Shown piece by piece: positions 1-8,701 of a stretch of 64,000 nucleotides of DNA. How positions within the stretch are numbered: position 1 is the stretch's first letter; each line of letters starts with the position of its first letter. This DNA comes from Bradyrhizobium sp. NFR13. GTDB lineage: Bacteria > Pseudomonadota > Alphaproteobacteria > Rhizobiales > Xanthobacteraceae. A model generated the notes under the pieces. It saw only the letters and a list, made by a program, of their open reading frames with translations, was not told the DNA's origin and did no database searches. The stretch is taken from contig NZ_FOTP01000001.1 of the NCBI RefSeq assembly GCF_900114605.1, positions 1,054,001 through 1,118,000 of the forward strand. Direction: 5' to 3'. A program made the position numbers and the translations under genes.

Positions 1-1140
1 CTGGGCGGTGCCGGTATCGTCATGAACCATTACACCCGCGTGCAGGGCTTCACTGATCTGCCGACCGAACTGGCCGAGGTATCGCGCGCGGCACGCGATG
101 TCGGCGTGCGTGCCGGCCTCGCCGTGGCAATGAGAGATCGCAATCCTTTGGTCTACGGTCCCTCGGAACCTGTGCTGGCAGCGCTGCCGCCGGACGTTCG
201 GGCGGAGATCGCGCAGCGCTTCACGCGTCCGCCGCTGTCACCGCGCGATTACATGACGCTAGTGGACGAGATTGTCTCCGCCGCCGATGGCCCGACATTC
301 GATGTGCAATACGGTCCCAATGGCGTGCAGTGGTGCAGCGACGCGCTGTTGCAGGCGATCGCCGAAGCCTCGGCACGGACCGGCCGCCGTGTCCACATGC
401 ATCTGCTCGAGACCAAGTATCAACGCCAGTGGTGTGACGCCAATTATCCTGGCGGCGTAGTCCGCATGCTAGACGAGATCGGTCTGCTGTCCCCGCGGCT
501 GACGCTGGCACATTGCGTCTGGGCCCGGCCCGATGAACTCGAACTCCTGGCCGAACGGGGCGTCGTCATTTCGGTCAATACCAGCTCCAACCTGCATCTG
601 CATTCGGGTCTGGCTCCCATGACCCGGATGTGGACCGCCGGATGTCGGATCGCCCTCGGCATCGACGGCAAAGCATTCGACGACGACAACGATGCACTGC
701 GCGAGCTCCGACTGTCACATCTGCTTCATGCCGGCAGTGGTTTCGATCAAATCGTGACCCGCCACCGGGCGCTGCATGAAAGCGTAAGCAATGGCCGCTT
801 CGCCGTCACCAATATCGCCAGCGACGGCGGCCTGCGCCACCGCGCCGATGCGGACATACTGCTGCTGGACTGGAACGCCCTCAACGACGACGCGCTGCGC
901 AGCGATCTCGACCCGATCAATCTCCTGTTCTCGCGGGCAACCGCGCGCCATATCCGGGAGGTGATCGTCGCAGGCCACACTATCGTACGCGATGGGCATG
1001 TCACCGGGATCGACTTCACGGCCGCGCGGCAGGAGATTCTGGCTCAGATGCGCGCCGGCATGCCCTGTGGCCAGAACCTGGCTGGGGCCCTCGCCGCGCT
1101 CGACGGCGTGATTGCCGCAAGCTTTTGCGGATGCTGCTGA
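1..1140 (+). CDS. Amidohydrolase (cytosine deaminase / TRZ-ATZ-like), 5' end outside window
   Basis: The reading frame is already open at base 1, so the N-terminus, including the expected HxH metal motif, lies upstream. The visible 379 residues show later landmarks of the metal-dependent amidohydrolase superfamily: HMHLLET (third metal His), LAHCVW (catalytic His region) and GIDGKAFDDDND (metal Asp on the last strand). The C-terminus is the usual small beta-sandwich that closes the barrel. Such enzymes hydrolyse amidine or ring C-N bonds of heterocycles and are cytosolic. It heads a same-strand set with a transporter, a second cyclic amidohydrolase and a formamidase, so a deaminating or ring-opening step on a nitrogen heterocycle is inferred. 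The exact substrate cannot be read from sequence. An odd Cys-rich end (SFCGCC) follows the domain. Confidence 0.82.
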   Translation: MGGAGIVMNHYTRVQGFTDLPTELAEVSRAARDVGVRAGLAVAMRDRNPLVYGPSEPVLAALPPDVRAEIAQRFTRPPLSPRDYMTLVDEIVSAADGPTFDVQYGPNGVQWCSDALLQAIAEASARTGRRVHMHLLETKYQRQWCDANYPGGVVRMLDEIGLLSPRLTLAHCVWARPDELELLAERGVVISVNTSSNLHLHSGLAPMTRMWTAGCRIALGIDGKAFDDDNDALRELRLSHLLHAGSGFDQIVTRHRALHESVSNGRFAVTNIASDGGLRHRADADILLLDWNALNDDALRSDLDPINLLFSRATARHIREVIVAGHTIVRDGHVTGIDFTAARQEILAQMRAGMPCGQNLAGALAALDGVIAASFCGCC

Positions 1141-1346
1141 CGTGCCTGCGCCTCGCGGTTCTGCAAGCGCCGGCCCGAACAACGCGTTATCTGGACGATT
1201 CCGGTGAGGCCTTTTTTGCACCGCTTAAGCAAAAAGATAGCAGCAGATAAGCGCACTCGGATAGGCTTAACTTGTTCCTGAGGGCGGCCGCAGGCAGAGA
1301 CACCCCACCGGCCGATCGTGTCACTCTTCTCAACAGGAACACACCG

Positions 1347-2396
1347 ATGACCGGACGCCATGCATTTCGTGGATTGCAGACGCTCGCCCTGATGCTGACC
1401 GTGACGGCCGGATCGCTTGTCACCGCGCAGGCCGACACCAGGATCAAGATGGTCCTGAACTGGAAGTATGAAGGTCCGCAGGGCATGTTCTTCCTGGCGC
1501 AGGATCGCGGCTACTTCAAAGCTGAAGGCCTCGACGTCAGTTTCGACCAGGGTAACGGCTCTGGTGCGGCGGTGCCGCAGGTCGCCAACGGGGCCTATGA
1601 CATGGGGTTCGGCGACATCAATGCGCTGATCGAACTTGCCGCCAGGAAGCCGGACGAAGCGCCGATCGGCGTCTACCAGATGTACAACCGCCCGCCTTTC
1701 ACCGTGGCCGTGAAAGCCGATAGTCCAATCAAGACCCCCGCCGATTTCGTCGGACGCAAGCTCGGCGGTGCGGCCAACGACGGCGCGCTGAAGCTATTCC
1801 CGGCGCTCTGCGCGGCGACCAAGATCGACTGCAGCAAGGTCGAGGTTACCAACATGCAGCCGAACCTGCGCGAACAGATGCTGATGAAGGATCAGGTCGA
1901 TGGCGTGTTCGGCTACATCACCACCATCCGCTTCAGCGCCAGGCTGATCGGCATCGATCCTGAAAAAGAGATTCGCTTCATCAAGTTCGGGGACTACGGC
2001 ATGGATCTGTATTCCAACGCCATCATTGTCTCGCGCAAGTTTGCCAAGGAGAACCCTGACGCCGTGAAGGGCTTCCTCAAGGCGCTCAACCGTGGCGTCA
2101 AGGATGCCATGGCCGATCCCAAAGCCGCCATCGAGGCGGTGCAGAAGCGCGAACCGCTGATCAAGCCGGACATCGAACGCGCGCGCCTGGAAGCCACGCT
2201 GTCCGACGAAATGACTTCGCCGGAAATTTCAAAGATCGGCCATGGCGACATCAGCGACGAACGCATGAGCAAGGCGATCGATATCCTCGTCAGCGCCAAG
2301 GAGCTGCCACGCACGCCGAAGGTCGGCGACGTATTCGACCGCAGCTTCATGCCGCCGCTGGCCGATCGCCCAACGGCCATCAAGGCCGCGATGTAA
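1347..2396 (+). CDS. ABC transporter substrate-binding protein, NMT1/THI5-like (SsuA/TauA superfamily)
   Basis: 349 residues starting at ATG 1347, which opens a clear Sec signal peptide (hydrophobic stretch to about residue 28, cleavage near AQA-DTRIKM). An upstream TTG at 1272 would bury this signal, so it was rejected. The mature start, KMVLNWKYEGPQGMFFLAQ, is the classic NMT1/THI5-type opening, and RGYFKAEGLDV follows. Family members bind thiamine-pyrimidine precursors, sulfonates, nitrate or related small polar ligands in the periplasm. The cognate ATPase and permease lie at 4827-6442, after two enzyme genes, an interleaved order that ties transporter and enzymes together. A 200-bp gap separates it from the preceding gene, so it may have its own promoter. 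Confidence 0.88.
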   Translation: MTGRHAFRGLQTLALMLTVTAGSLVTAQADTRIKMVLNWKYEGPQGMFFLAQDRGYFKAEGLDVSFDQGNGSGAAVPQVANGAYDMGFGDINALIELAARKPDEAPIGVYQMYNRPPFTVAVKADSPIKTPADFVGRKLGGAANDGALKLFPALCAATKIDCSKVEVTNMQPNLREQMLMKDQVDGVFGYITTIRFSARLIGIDPEKEIRFIKFGDYGMDLYSNAIIVSRKFAKENPDAVKGFLKALNRGVKDAMADPKAAIEAVQKREPLIKPDIERARLEATLSDEMTSPEISKIGHGDISDERMSKAIDILVSAKELPRTPKVGDVFDRSFMPPLADRPTAIKAAM

Positions 2397-2432
2397 CGAC
2401 GAACCCGCCCCTCAGCATCATCGCCTCTCAAC

Positions 2433-2546
2433 CGTCATTGCGAGCCCTGGCGAATTGGCGAAGCCAATTCGTTGGGCGAAACAATCCAATCTTCCTGCGC
2501 TCATGGCTTCTGGATTGCCGCGTCGCCTTTGCTCCTTGCAATGACG
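2433..2546. repeat. Dispersed palindromic repeat element
   Basis: The 114-bp intergenic stretch begins CGTCATTGCGAG and ends CTCCTTGCAATGACG, so its outer ends are near-perfect inverted repeats. Inside are the 'GCGAAGCCAATTCGTTGGGC', 'CAATCC' and 'GGATTGCCGCGTCGCC' pieces typical of a highly repeated element in Bradyrhizobium and Rhodopseudomonas genomes. It is non-coding and probably folds as a long hairpin in RNA. It sits between the binding-protein gene and the SDR gene, where it could damp read-through or stabilise the upstream message. Only this one copy was noticed in the window. Confidence 0.75.
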
Positions 2547-2585
2547 TGGAGGGGCCAGAGCAAACGACCCAAGAAAGACAGCACC

Positions 2586-3380
2586 ATGAAACTCTCCCTC
2601 GAAAATCGCGTCGTCATGATCACAGGCCCCGCCAAGGGTATGGGCGCCTCCATCACCCACGCCTTTGCCGAACAAGGCTGCAAGCTGGCGTTGCTGGGCC
2701 GCGATATCTCGGCGATTGAGCCGGTTGCCGCCGAGGTGAAAGCCAAGGGCGGCGAGGTGATCGTCATTCCCTGCGATCTCACGAAGTCCGAGCAATGCGA
2801 GGCCGCGGCCGAGAAGACCAAGGCGGCGTTCGGTGGGCGCATCGACATTCTTGTCAATGTCGCCGGCGGCTCCGGCCCGATCGGCAAAACGGGGGTGCAG
2901 ACCACGCCGGAGGAATTCGACGAGATCGTCACGCTCAATATGAATGGTTGCTTCCACTCCATGCGCGCGGCACTGCCGACCATGATCGATCAGCGTTACG
3001 GCAAGATCGTCAATGTTGGCGGCACCTTCGGCATGCGCGGCCGCGCCGGCCGGATGGCCTACTCGGCCTCGAAATGGGGTCTGCGCGGCATCACGAAGAG
3101 CTTCGCGCTCGAGGTCGGCCCGCACAACATCAACGTTAATTGCGTGGCGCCTGGCATGGTCGATGGCCCGCGCTTTCGCGACAAGGTCTGCCGCGACATG
3201 GCGCTGAAGCTCGGCATCACCGAACAGGAAGCCGCCGAGCGTCACGCCATGGACTACGCACTGCGCCGCGTCACCGTCGATGCCGACGTCGCCAATGCCT
3301 GTTTGTTTCTGGCCAGCGACGTCTCGCGCCAGATTACCGGCGTCGACCTGCCCGTCGATGGCGGTTGGGCAATGCTGTGA
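2586..3380 (+). CDS. SDR family NAD(P)-dependent oxidoreductase
   Basis: 264 residues, the size of a classical short-chain dehydrogenase. The Rossmann glycine motif is seen as TGPAKGMG (about residues 13-20), NVAGG follows strand 4, and the catalytic Y159-x3-K163 pair lies in YSASK. The C-terminal TGVDLPVDGGW is the usual family ending. ATG 2586 is preceded by a purine-rich AAGAAAGA. It reduces or oxidises an alcohol or keto group with NAD(P)H in the cytosol; the substrate is unknown. It is followed after 14 bp by the cyclic amidohydrolase gene, so it is probably co-translated and acts in the same catabolic route. Confidence 0.9.
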   Translation: MKLSLENRVVMITGPAKGMGASITHAFAEQGCKLALLGRDISAIEPVAAEVKAKGGEVIVIPCDLTKSEQCEAAAEKTKAAFGGRIDILVNVAGGSGPIGKTGVQTTPEEFDEIVTLNMNGCFHSMRAALPTMIDQRYGKIVNVGGTFGMRGRAGRMAYSASKWGLRGITKSFALEVGPHNINVNCVAPGMVDGPRFRDKVCRDMALKLGITEQEAAERHAMDYALRRVTVDADVANACLFLASDVSRQITGVDLPVDGGWAML

Positions 3381-3394
3381 GCGAGGGGGCTAAC

Positions 3395-4822
3395 ATGGGC
3401 GACAAGGTCGATCTGGTCATCAATGGCGGCACCATCGTATCGCCCGATGCAAGTTACAGGGCTAGCATCGCCATCAAGGACGGCGTGATCCACGCTATCG
3501 GCGCGCCGGAGGCGATGCCGCCGGCGACGCAGATACTCGACGCCACGGGACTTCATGTTCTGCCCGGCGCCATCGACGTGCACGTGCATTTCCGCGACCC
3601 CGGCTATCCGCAGAAGGAAGACTTTGCCAGTGGCACCGCCGCCGCGGCCTTTGGCGGCGTCACCACCGTGTTCGACATGCCCAACACGCTGCCCACCATC
3701 AACAATGCGGAAGCACTAGCCGACAAGCACAAGATCGCTTCTGCCAAGGCCTATGTCGACTACGGGCTCTATGCGGTGCTGGGCGAAGACAGCATCGAAC
3801 ATGTCGACGCGCTGATCGATGGCGGCGTGATCGGCTTCAAGCTCTATATGGGCAACACTTTCGGCCGCATCCCCTCGCCGACCACCGGCGCGATGCTCGA
3901 AGCCTTCGAAGTGGTGGCCCCGACCGGCAAGCGCATCTCGCTGCATGCCGAGACCAATTCCATCATGGAGCGCCGCGAAGCACGGCTGCGTGCCAGCGGA
4001 CGCATCGAATCGATCGCGCATCTGGCAGCACGGCCCGCCGTCGTCGCCGTCGAGGCCGTCGCTCGCGCGGCGATCCTCGCCGAATGGACGGGTGCGCGCA
4101 TCCACGTGCTGCACATTTCCTCCGCTGCCGAATTGCAGCCGCTGGCCGAAGCCAAGGCGCGGGGCGTCGACATTACCGGCGAGACCTGCCCGCAATATCT
4201 GCTGCTGTCGGAGACCGATTACGACAAATTCGGCGGCGTCGTGCGCGTCAATCCGCCGGTGCGCGAAAAGCCCAACCAGCAGCCGCTGTGGAACGCGCTG
4301 ATGGATGGCACGATCGATATGATCGCCACCGACCATGCGCCACATGCACCGGACGAGAAGACCCGGCCGGACATCTGGACCGTCGACTGCGGCTTTCCCG
4401 GCGTCGAGACCCAGATGCCGCTGATGTTGACCGAGATCAACAAGGGCCGCGCCACCATCAACGACTACGTGCGCTGGAGCGCCGAGAGCCCCGCCAAGAT
4501 CTGGGGCCTGTATCCACGCAAGGGTACGCTGACGGTGGGATCCGATGCCGATATCGCCATCGTCGACCTCAAGCGCGAATGGACCGTCGACGACGCGATG
4601 ATCCAGTCGCGCGCGAAGATTTCGCCGTGGCATGGCCGCAAGGCCTCGGCACTGCCGATCCATACCATCGTGCGCGGCCGCTTCGCGATGAAGGACCGGA
4701 TCTTGCAAGAGGAAGCCCGCGGCACCGGGCAATCGGTGCATGCGATCCAGCAGATGCCGCCGGCGACGCCGGTCAACACCGACTCGACCATGGCCGCGAT
4801 CACCTCCGTGCAGAAAGCCTGA
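3395..4822 (+). CDS. Cyclic amidohydrolase, dihydroorotase/allantoinase type
   Basis: 475 residues. Binuclear-metal landmarks are in order: DVHVHFRDPG (H63, H65), GFKLYMG with the lysine expected to be carbamylated, SLHAET, HVLHIS, and ATDHAPH with the catalytic Asp. The HFRDPG form is characteristic of dihydroorotase and allantoinase rather than of dihydropyrimidinase. The enzyme opens a five- or six-membered cyclic amide or ureide in the cytosol. A role in de novo pyrimidine synthesis is unlikely because the gene is embedded with a transporter, another amidohydrolase and a formamidase; catabolic hydrolysis of an imported ring is the better reading. ATG 3395 has GAGGGGG upstream. A roughly 35-residue tail after the barrel has no assignable role. 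Confidence 0.86.
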   Translation: MGDKVDLVINGGTIVSPDASYRASIAIKDGVIHAIGAPEAMPPATQILDATGLHVLPGAIDVHVHFRDPGYPQKEDFASGTAAAAFGGVTTVFDMPNTLPTINNAEALADKHKIASAKAYVDYGLYAVLGEDSIEHVDALIDGGVIGFKLYMGNTFGRIPSPTTGAMLEAFEVVAPTGKRISLHAETNSIMERREARLRASGRIESIAHLAARPAVVAVEAVARAAILAEWTGARIHVLHISSAAELQPLAEAKARGVDITGETCPQYLLLSETDYDKFGGVVRVNPPVREKPNQQPLWNALMDGTIDMIATDHAPHAPDEKTRPDIWTVDCGFPGVETQMPLMLTEINKGRATINDYVRWSAESPAKIWGLYPRKGTLTVGSDADIAIVDLKREWTVDDAMIQSRAKISPWHGRKASALPIHTIVRGRFAMKDRILQEEARGTGQSVHAIQQMPPATPVNTDSTMAAITSVQKA

Positions 4823-4826
4823 CCCG

Positions 4827-5669
4827 ATGAACGCACCGCTCGCCCACCCAAAGCCCCGCGCTGTGGACAATGTGATCGAGCTCGAAAAGGTGCGCGTCAC
4901 CTTCGGCACGGCGAAGAACGCCGTGACCGCGCTGGCCGAGACGTCGCTACGCATAGACAAGGGCGAATTCGTCGCCCTGGTCGGCCCGTCCGGCTGCGGC
5001 AAGTCGACGATTCTGAAACTGGTGGCCGGCACGCTGAATGCTACCCAGGGCAACGTGTTCGTTGCCGGCCGTGAAATCGGCGCGGGTGCGGCGCGCATCG
5101 GCATGGCGTTCCAGAACCCCACGCTGCTGCCGTGGCTGAATATCCGCGACAATGTCATGCTGCCACTGAAGATCGTGCCGCCGTTCAAGGAACGCTTCAG
5201 CGCTAAGCGCAAGACCGAATATCGCGACCGCGTCGAGGCCTCTCTGACGCAGGTCGGCCTCGGCGGCTTCGGCGACAAGTTTCCCTGGCAGCTCTCCGGC
5301 GGCATGCAGCAGCGTGCCTCGCTGTGCCGCGCGCTGATCCACGATCCCACGCTGCTGCTGCTGGACGAGCCGTTCGGCGCGCTCGATCAGTTCACCCGCG
5401 AGGAATTGTGGGAGATCATGCAAAATCTCTGGATCGAAAAGCGGCCGACGGTGCTGCTGGTCACCCACGACCTCAAGGAAGCCGCCTATCTGGCGTCGCG
5501 CATCTGCGTGATGCAGGCGCGGCCCGGTCGCATCGTCGATGACAGCACGGTGCCGTTCGCGCGGCCGCGCACCATCGACGTGTCGTTCGAGCCGGATTTC
5601 GTCACGCTGACCCAGCGCCTGCGCCAGCGCATCGTCGCGGCTCGCGCCGTTCAGGAGATCGTGTCATGA
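4827..5669 (+). CDS. ABC transporter ATP-binding protein (SsuB/TauB/NrtD type)
   Basis: 280 residues with a complete nucleotide-binding domain: Walker A GPSGCGKST (residues 53-61), Q-loop near QNPTLLPW, signature LSGGMQQR (from residue 156), Walker B LLLLDEPFGALD and the H-loop VTHDLKEA. The PTLLPW-type Q-loop and DEPFGALD are typical of the sulfonate/nitrate/taurine importer class, matching the NMT1-like binding protein at 1347. It powers uptake from the inner face of the cytoplasmic membrane. The gene starts 4 bp after the preceding stop and its stop overlaps the permease start as ATGA, so the three are translationally coupled. Confidence 0.93.
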   Translation: MNAPLAHPKPRAVDNVIELEKVRVTFGTAKNAVTALAETSLRIDKGEFVALVGPSGCGKSTILKLVAGTLNATQGNVFVAGREIGAGAARIGMAFQNPTLLPWLNIRDNVMLPLKIVPPFKERFSAKRKTEYRDRVEASLTQVGLGGFGDKFPWQLSGGMQQRASLCRALIHDPTLLLLDEPFGALDQFTREELWEIMQNLWIEKRPTVLLVTHDLKEAAYLASRICVMQARPGRIVDDSTVPFARPRTIDVSFEPDFVTLTQRLRQRIVAARAVQEIVS

Positions 5670-6442
5670 GCGAACGCGTCCGCCGCCAGGTCATGTCCAC
5701 CGCCTGCATCATCGGCTTCTTCGTACTGTGGGAATTGCTGTGCCTGATGTTCCATGTGTCGGACATCGTGCTGCCGCGGCCGAGCCAGGTGCTTGCGACG
5801 CTCTGGACGCGCTTCCCCGCGATCTGGCCGCATGCGCTGCAGACGCTCTACACAACCATGGTTGGGTTCGGCTTCGGCATCGCGATCGGCATTCTGCTGG
5901 GCATGCTGATCGGTTCGTCGAAGCTGGCCTATGATGTCGCCTATCCGATGCTGGTGGGATTCTCGTCGATCCCGAAAGTCGCGGTGGTGCCGATCTTCGT
6001 ACTGTGGTTCGGCGCGGGCACCGTGCCGGCGATCCTCACCGCGATGATCATGTGCATCTTTCCGATCGTCGTGAACGTTGCCACCGGCCTTGCGGCGACA
6101 GAGCCCGAATTGCAGGATGTCATGAAGACGCTGCGCGCGACCAAGCTGGAAATTCTGTGGAATGTGGGGCTGCCGCGCACCATGCCGTACTTCTTCGCCT
6201 CATTGAAGGTGGCTGCGACGCTGGCTTTCGTCGGCACGGTGATTTCGGAGACCGTGGCCTCCAATCGCGGCATCGGCAATCTGATGATGATCGCGTCGTC
6301 CAGCTTCGATGTGCCGCTGGTGTTCGCCGGCCTGTTCATTCTGGCTGCATTGGGCGTCGGTTTGTATATTGTGTTCTCGCTGATCGAGGCGCGCGTCACC
6401 GGCTGGGCCGTGCGCAGCGACAGTTTCGCCGCCGGCGGCTGA
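5666..6442 (+). CDS. ABC transporter permease (SsuC/TauC type)
   Basis: 258 residues with about six hydrophobic segments. The EAA-type cytoplasmic loop is visible as MKTLRATKLEILWNVGLPRTMPYF, where the conserved Gly and Pro contact the ATPase. This is the BPD_transp_1 inner-membrane subunit of a sulfonate/nitrate/pyrimidine-class importer. It overlaps the ATPase gene by 4 bp and is followed after 14 bp by the acetamidase/formamidase gene. It completes the importer started by the binding protein at 1347. Confidence 0.92.
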   Translation: MSERVRRQVMSTACIIGFFVLWELLCLMFHVSDIVLPRPSQVLATLWTRFPAIWPHALQTLYTTMVGFGFGIAIGILLGMLIGSSKLAYDVAYPMLVGFSSIPKVAVVPIFVLWFGAGTVPAILTAMIMCIFPIVVNVATGLAATEPELQDVMKTLRATKLEILWNVGLPRTMPYFFASLKVAATLAFVGTVISETVASNRGIGNLMMIASSSFDVPLVFAGLFILAALGVGLYIVFSLIEARVTGWAVRSDSFAAGG

Positions 6443-6456
6443 ACACAGGACATTCC

Positions 6457-7404
6457 ATGACGCAGACACTGCTTCCGAGCCCGACGACCGTTCATTGGGG
6501 TTATTTCGACGCCACGCTGAAGCCGATCGCCACCGTCGATCCCGGCGAGACGGTCACGATCACAAGCGTCAGCGGCACGCGCGAAAACCTCCCGACAGAA
6601 GCGGGCATGACCGTCCGCCCCGAACTTGTCGCCATCCTGGATGCCGTCACGCCAGAACTCGGGCCGCATATCCTCACCGGGCCTGTCGCCGTGCGCGGCG
6701 CCCAACCGGGCGACGCATTGCGCATCGAAATCCTTGATGTCCAGCTCGCGGATGACTGGGGCTATACGCTCTTCAAGCCCGGCATGGGCACGCTGCCCGA
6801 CGACTTCGACTATTTCCGCCGCGTCCATATCGGACTTGATCGTGCCAGCGGCGTGGTGAAGACGCCATGGGGCATCACGCTAAAGGCGCGGCCGTTCTTC
6901 GGCGTGATGGGCACCGCGCCGAAACCTGCGGTTGGCCGGGTCAGCACGACCATGCCCTCACATTTTGGTGGCAATATCGACAACAAGGAACTCGGCGCAG
7001 GCTGCGTTCTCTATCTTCCTGTCTGGACCGAGGGTGGCCTGTTCTCCTGCGGTGACGGTCACGCCGTGCAGGGTGATGGCGAAGTCTGTGTGACCGCCGT
7101 CGAGACCGGCCTCACCGGCACGTTCAAGATCGATCTCGTCAAGAATACGCAGTTGGAGGCACCTTATGCCGAGACGAAGGATCACCTCGTCTCAATGGCC
7201 TTCGATCCCGATCTCGACGAAGCCGCGCGTATCGCGCTCCGCCGGATGGTGAGCATGATCGTGGCACGCACGACGCTGACGCCCGACGATGCCTATATGC
7301 TCTGCAGTCTCGCCGCCGATGTCCGCGTCACCCAACTGGTTAACCTCGACAAGGGCATCCATGTGATGATGCCGCATGCGGTGCTGAACCAGTCGAAGCG
7401 CTAG
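6457..7404 (+). CDS. Acetamidase/formamidase family protein
   Basis: 315 residues, shorter than FmdA-type formamidases (about 400) and matching the compact AmdA-like class. Features seen: VDPGETVTI near the start, GDALRIEILDVQ, a GTAP segment, FGGNIDNKELGAG, and CGDGHAVQGDGEVC, a conserved family signature. The family hydrolyses short amides to ammonia and the acid (formate or acetate). As last gene of the operon it would release nitrogen from an amide produced by the ring-opening enzymes. ATG 6457 is preceded by ACAGGA. The gene ends 73 bp before a convergent small gene. Confidence 0.88.
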   Translation: MTQTLLPSPTTVHWGYFDATLKPIATVDPGETVTITSVSGTRENLPTEAGMTVRPELVAILDAVTPELGPHILTGPVAVRGAQPGDALRIEILDVQLADDWGYTLFKPGMGTLPDDFDYFRRVHIGLDRASGVVKTPWGITLKARPFFGVMGTAPKPAVGRVSTTMPSHFGGNIDNKELGAGCVLYLPVWTEGGLFSCGDGHAVQGDGEVCVTAVETGLTGTFKIDLVKNTQLEAPYAETKDHLVSMAFDPDLDEAARIALRRMVSMIVARTTLTPDDAYMLCSLAADVRVTQLVNLDKGIHVMMPHAVLNQSKR

Positions 7405-7477
7405 ATCACGCGTTCGATGGGTTCCGACGTGGCGCCTATGCTTCCAGCATCTACCAAGCCTGGCTGGGCGTCTCGCT

Positions 7478-7789
7478 TCACCACGTCTGATTGCGGGAGT
7501 TGTCACCGATGCCGTAGCCATAGCTGGTCGGCGCACTTGCATAGGAATCCATCGGCCGCACCGGCGGAGCAATAAAAGGGACAGTCACGCTGGCGGGAGC
7601 ATTGACACGTCGCTGCACGCGGCGGGCTGCGCTGATATCGGTGGCCAATCGGGGATCTCCGATCCAGCGATAGGCCTTGTCGGATGCCGCCGGGCTTTCC
7701 CCCGTGGATGCCAGCATCACGAAAGCCACGGACGCGGGCACCACGAGCCATCGTCGGGCTGATTTCATCATCGTTTTGCGCGCAAACAT
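7478..7789 (-). CDS. Small exported protein of unknown function
   Basis: 103 residues starting at ATG 7789, with AAAGGA about 7 nt upstream. The N-terminus (basic, then VVPASVAFVMLAS, cleavage near SPAAS) is a Sec signal peptide, so the roughly 70-residue mature protein is periplasmic or released. The mature part is rich in Arg, Pro and Ala and ends in a Tyr/Gly/Ser-rich stretch. A second start at 7771 is possible. It is convergent with the formamidase gene. I do not recognise the family; related short Arg/Pro-rich exported proteins are common in Rhizobiales. Confidence 0.6.
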   Translation of the reverse strand: MFARKTMMKSARRWLVVPASVAFVMLASTGESPAASDKAYRWIGDPRLATDISAARRVQRRVNAPASVTVPFIAPPVRPMDSYASAPTSYGYGIGDNSRNQTW

Positions 7790-7922
7790 CTTCGATCCTT
7801 TCGCATGGATTGAGCCAGGGAGATAACTTCAGGGGCTGAACGACCCGTGTGAACTATTCGTCAAAGGCCGAGACGATCATGCAAGCGGTCACGGCCACAT
7901 TCAGTGATACCCGTGCCGAGTA

Positions 7923-8477
7923 TCACTGCCGTGTTGCGAGCTCGGACATCATCATGTTGTCGCGGCGCCAGGCATTGGGGCTGACCCCGGTCGCGCGGCG
8001 AAATTGGCGGCACATGTGAGCCTGATCAGAAAAGCCGCAATCGATGGCGATCTCACTGAGCGCCTTGCTGCTGGATTTCATCAGCTCCATCGCGCGCGTC
8101 AGACGGCGGGCAACGATATAGGCATGGGGAGACTGGCCGAACGTGGTTTTGAACGCATTTGAGAAGTAACCGCAACTCAGGCGGGCGATACTCGCGAGAT
8201 CCGATACTTGGATGGCTTCATCCAGATTTGAATCAATGTGACGTTTGATCCGATCCACCTGCCAGCGCGCGAGACCGCCTCGGGCGGGAATGACCGACGG
8301 CTGGACCGGGGCTTCGAGCAGCGAAGCGGCCTGCCTGATGCAGCGAAGAGCCGCACCGACATCCGATCCGATCGCCTGCCGCGCATCTAGCAGCAGCTGC
8401 GCGACCGTCGTAGAACTTGCGTCAGACAATACACCAGCAAACGAGTCAGAATTCTGGGACTGTGAATCGAGCAGCAT
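7923..8477 (-). CDS. AraC-family transcriptional regulator
   Basis: 184 residues. The C-terminal half is a two-HTH AraC DNA-binding domain: IQVSDLASIARLS for the first helix pair, the SCGYFSNAFKTTFGQSPHAYI segment, then ALSEIAIDCGFSDQAHMCRQFRRATGVSP for the second. The N-terminal 75 residues are too short for a cupin sensor domain and look like a small helical region. ATG 8477 has AAAGGAG 7 nt upstream. It is divergent from the histidine kinase gene at 8702 with a 224-bp shared upstream region, so it may act on itself, on that kinase, or on a distant target. Confidence 0.85.
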   Translation of the reverse strand: MLLDSQSQNSDSFAGVLSDASSTTVAQLLLDARQAIGSDVGAALRCIRQAASLLEAPVQPSVIPARGGLARWQVDRIKRHIDSNLDEAIQVSDLASIARLSCGYFSNAFKTTFGQSPHAYIVARRLTRAMELMKSSSKALSEIAIDCGFSDQAHMCRQFRRATGVSPNAWRRDNMMMSELATRQ

Positions 8478-8701
8478 ATCGGTCTCCTTTGGGTGGTGAA
8501 TGCCATCAACATCGCGATGACTTCGACGATCCCAAGATGAGAGATTCCGGCCGCGCTAACCATTCTACGAGGATAGAGATTCAAGAAACGAAGGTAATCC
8601 CTCCCTATACCAAGGTTTATCCCGGGCAGGATGCCGCCGACCTCGACGGACTTCACCATTCCCTGCAGGACGCATACCCTGCTTGCTAATATACGGTTCA
8701 A

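Noticed and set aside
1211-1236. CTTTTTTGC...GCAAAAAG inverted repeat as a terminator
   Set aside because: The stem is AT-rich with a bulge and lies too far upstream of the next gene to judge; not convincing as a terminator.
3716-5350. Long open frame on the minus strand opposite the cyclic amidohydrolase and ABC ATPase genes
   Set aside because: It is antisense to two well-supported genes, shows no domain and has the Arg/Ala/Gly-rich composition of a GC-rich shadow frame.
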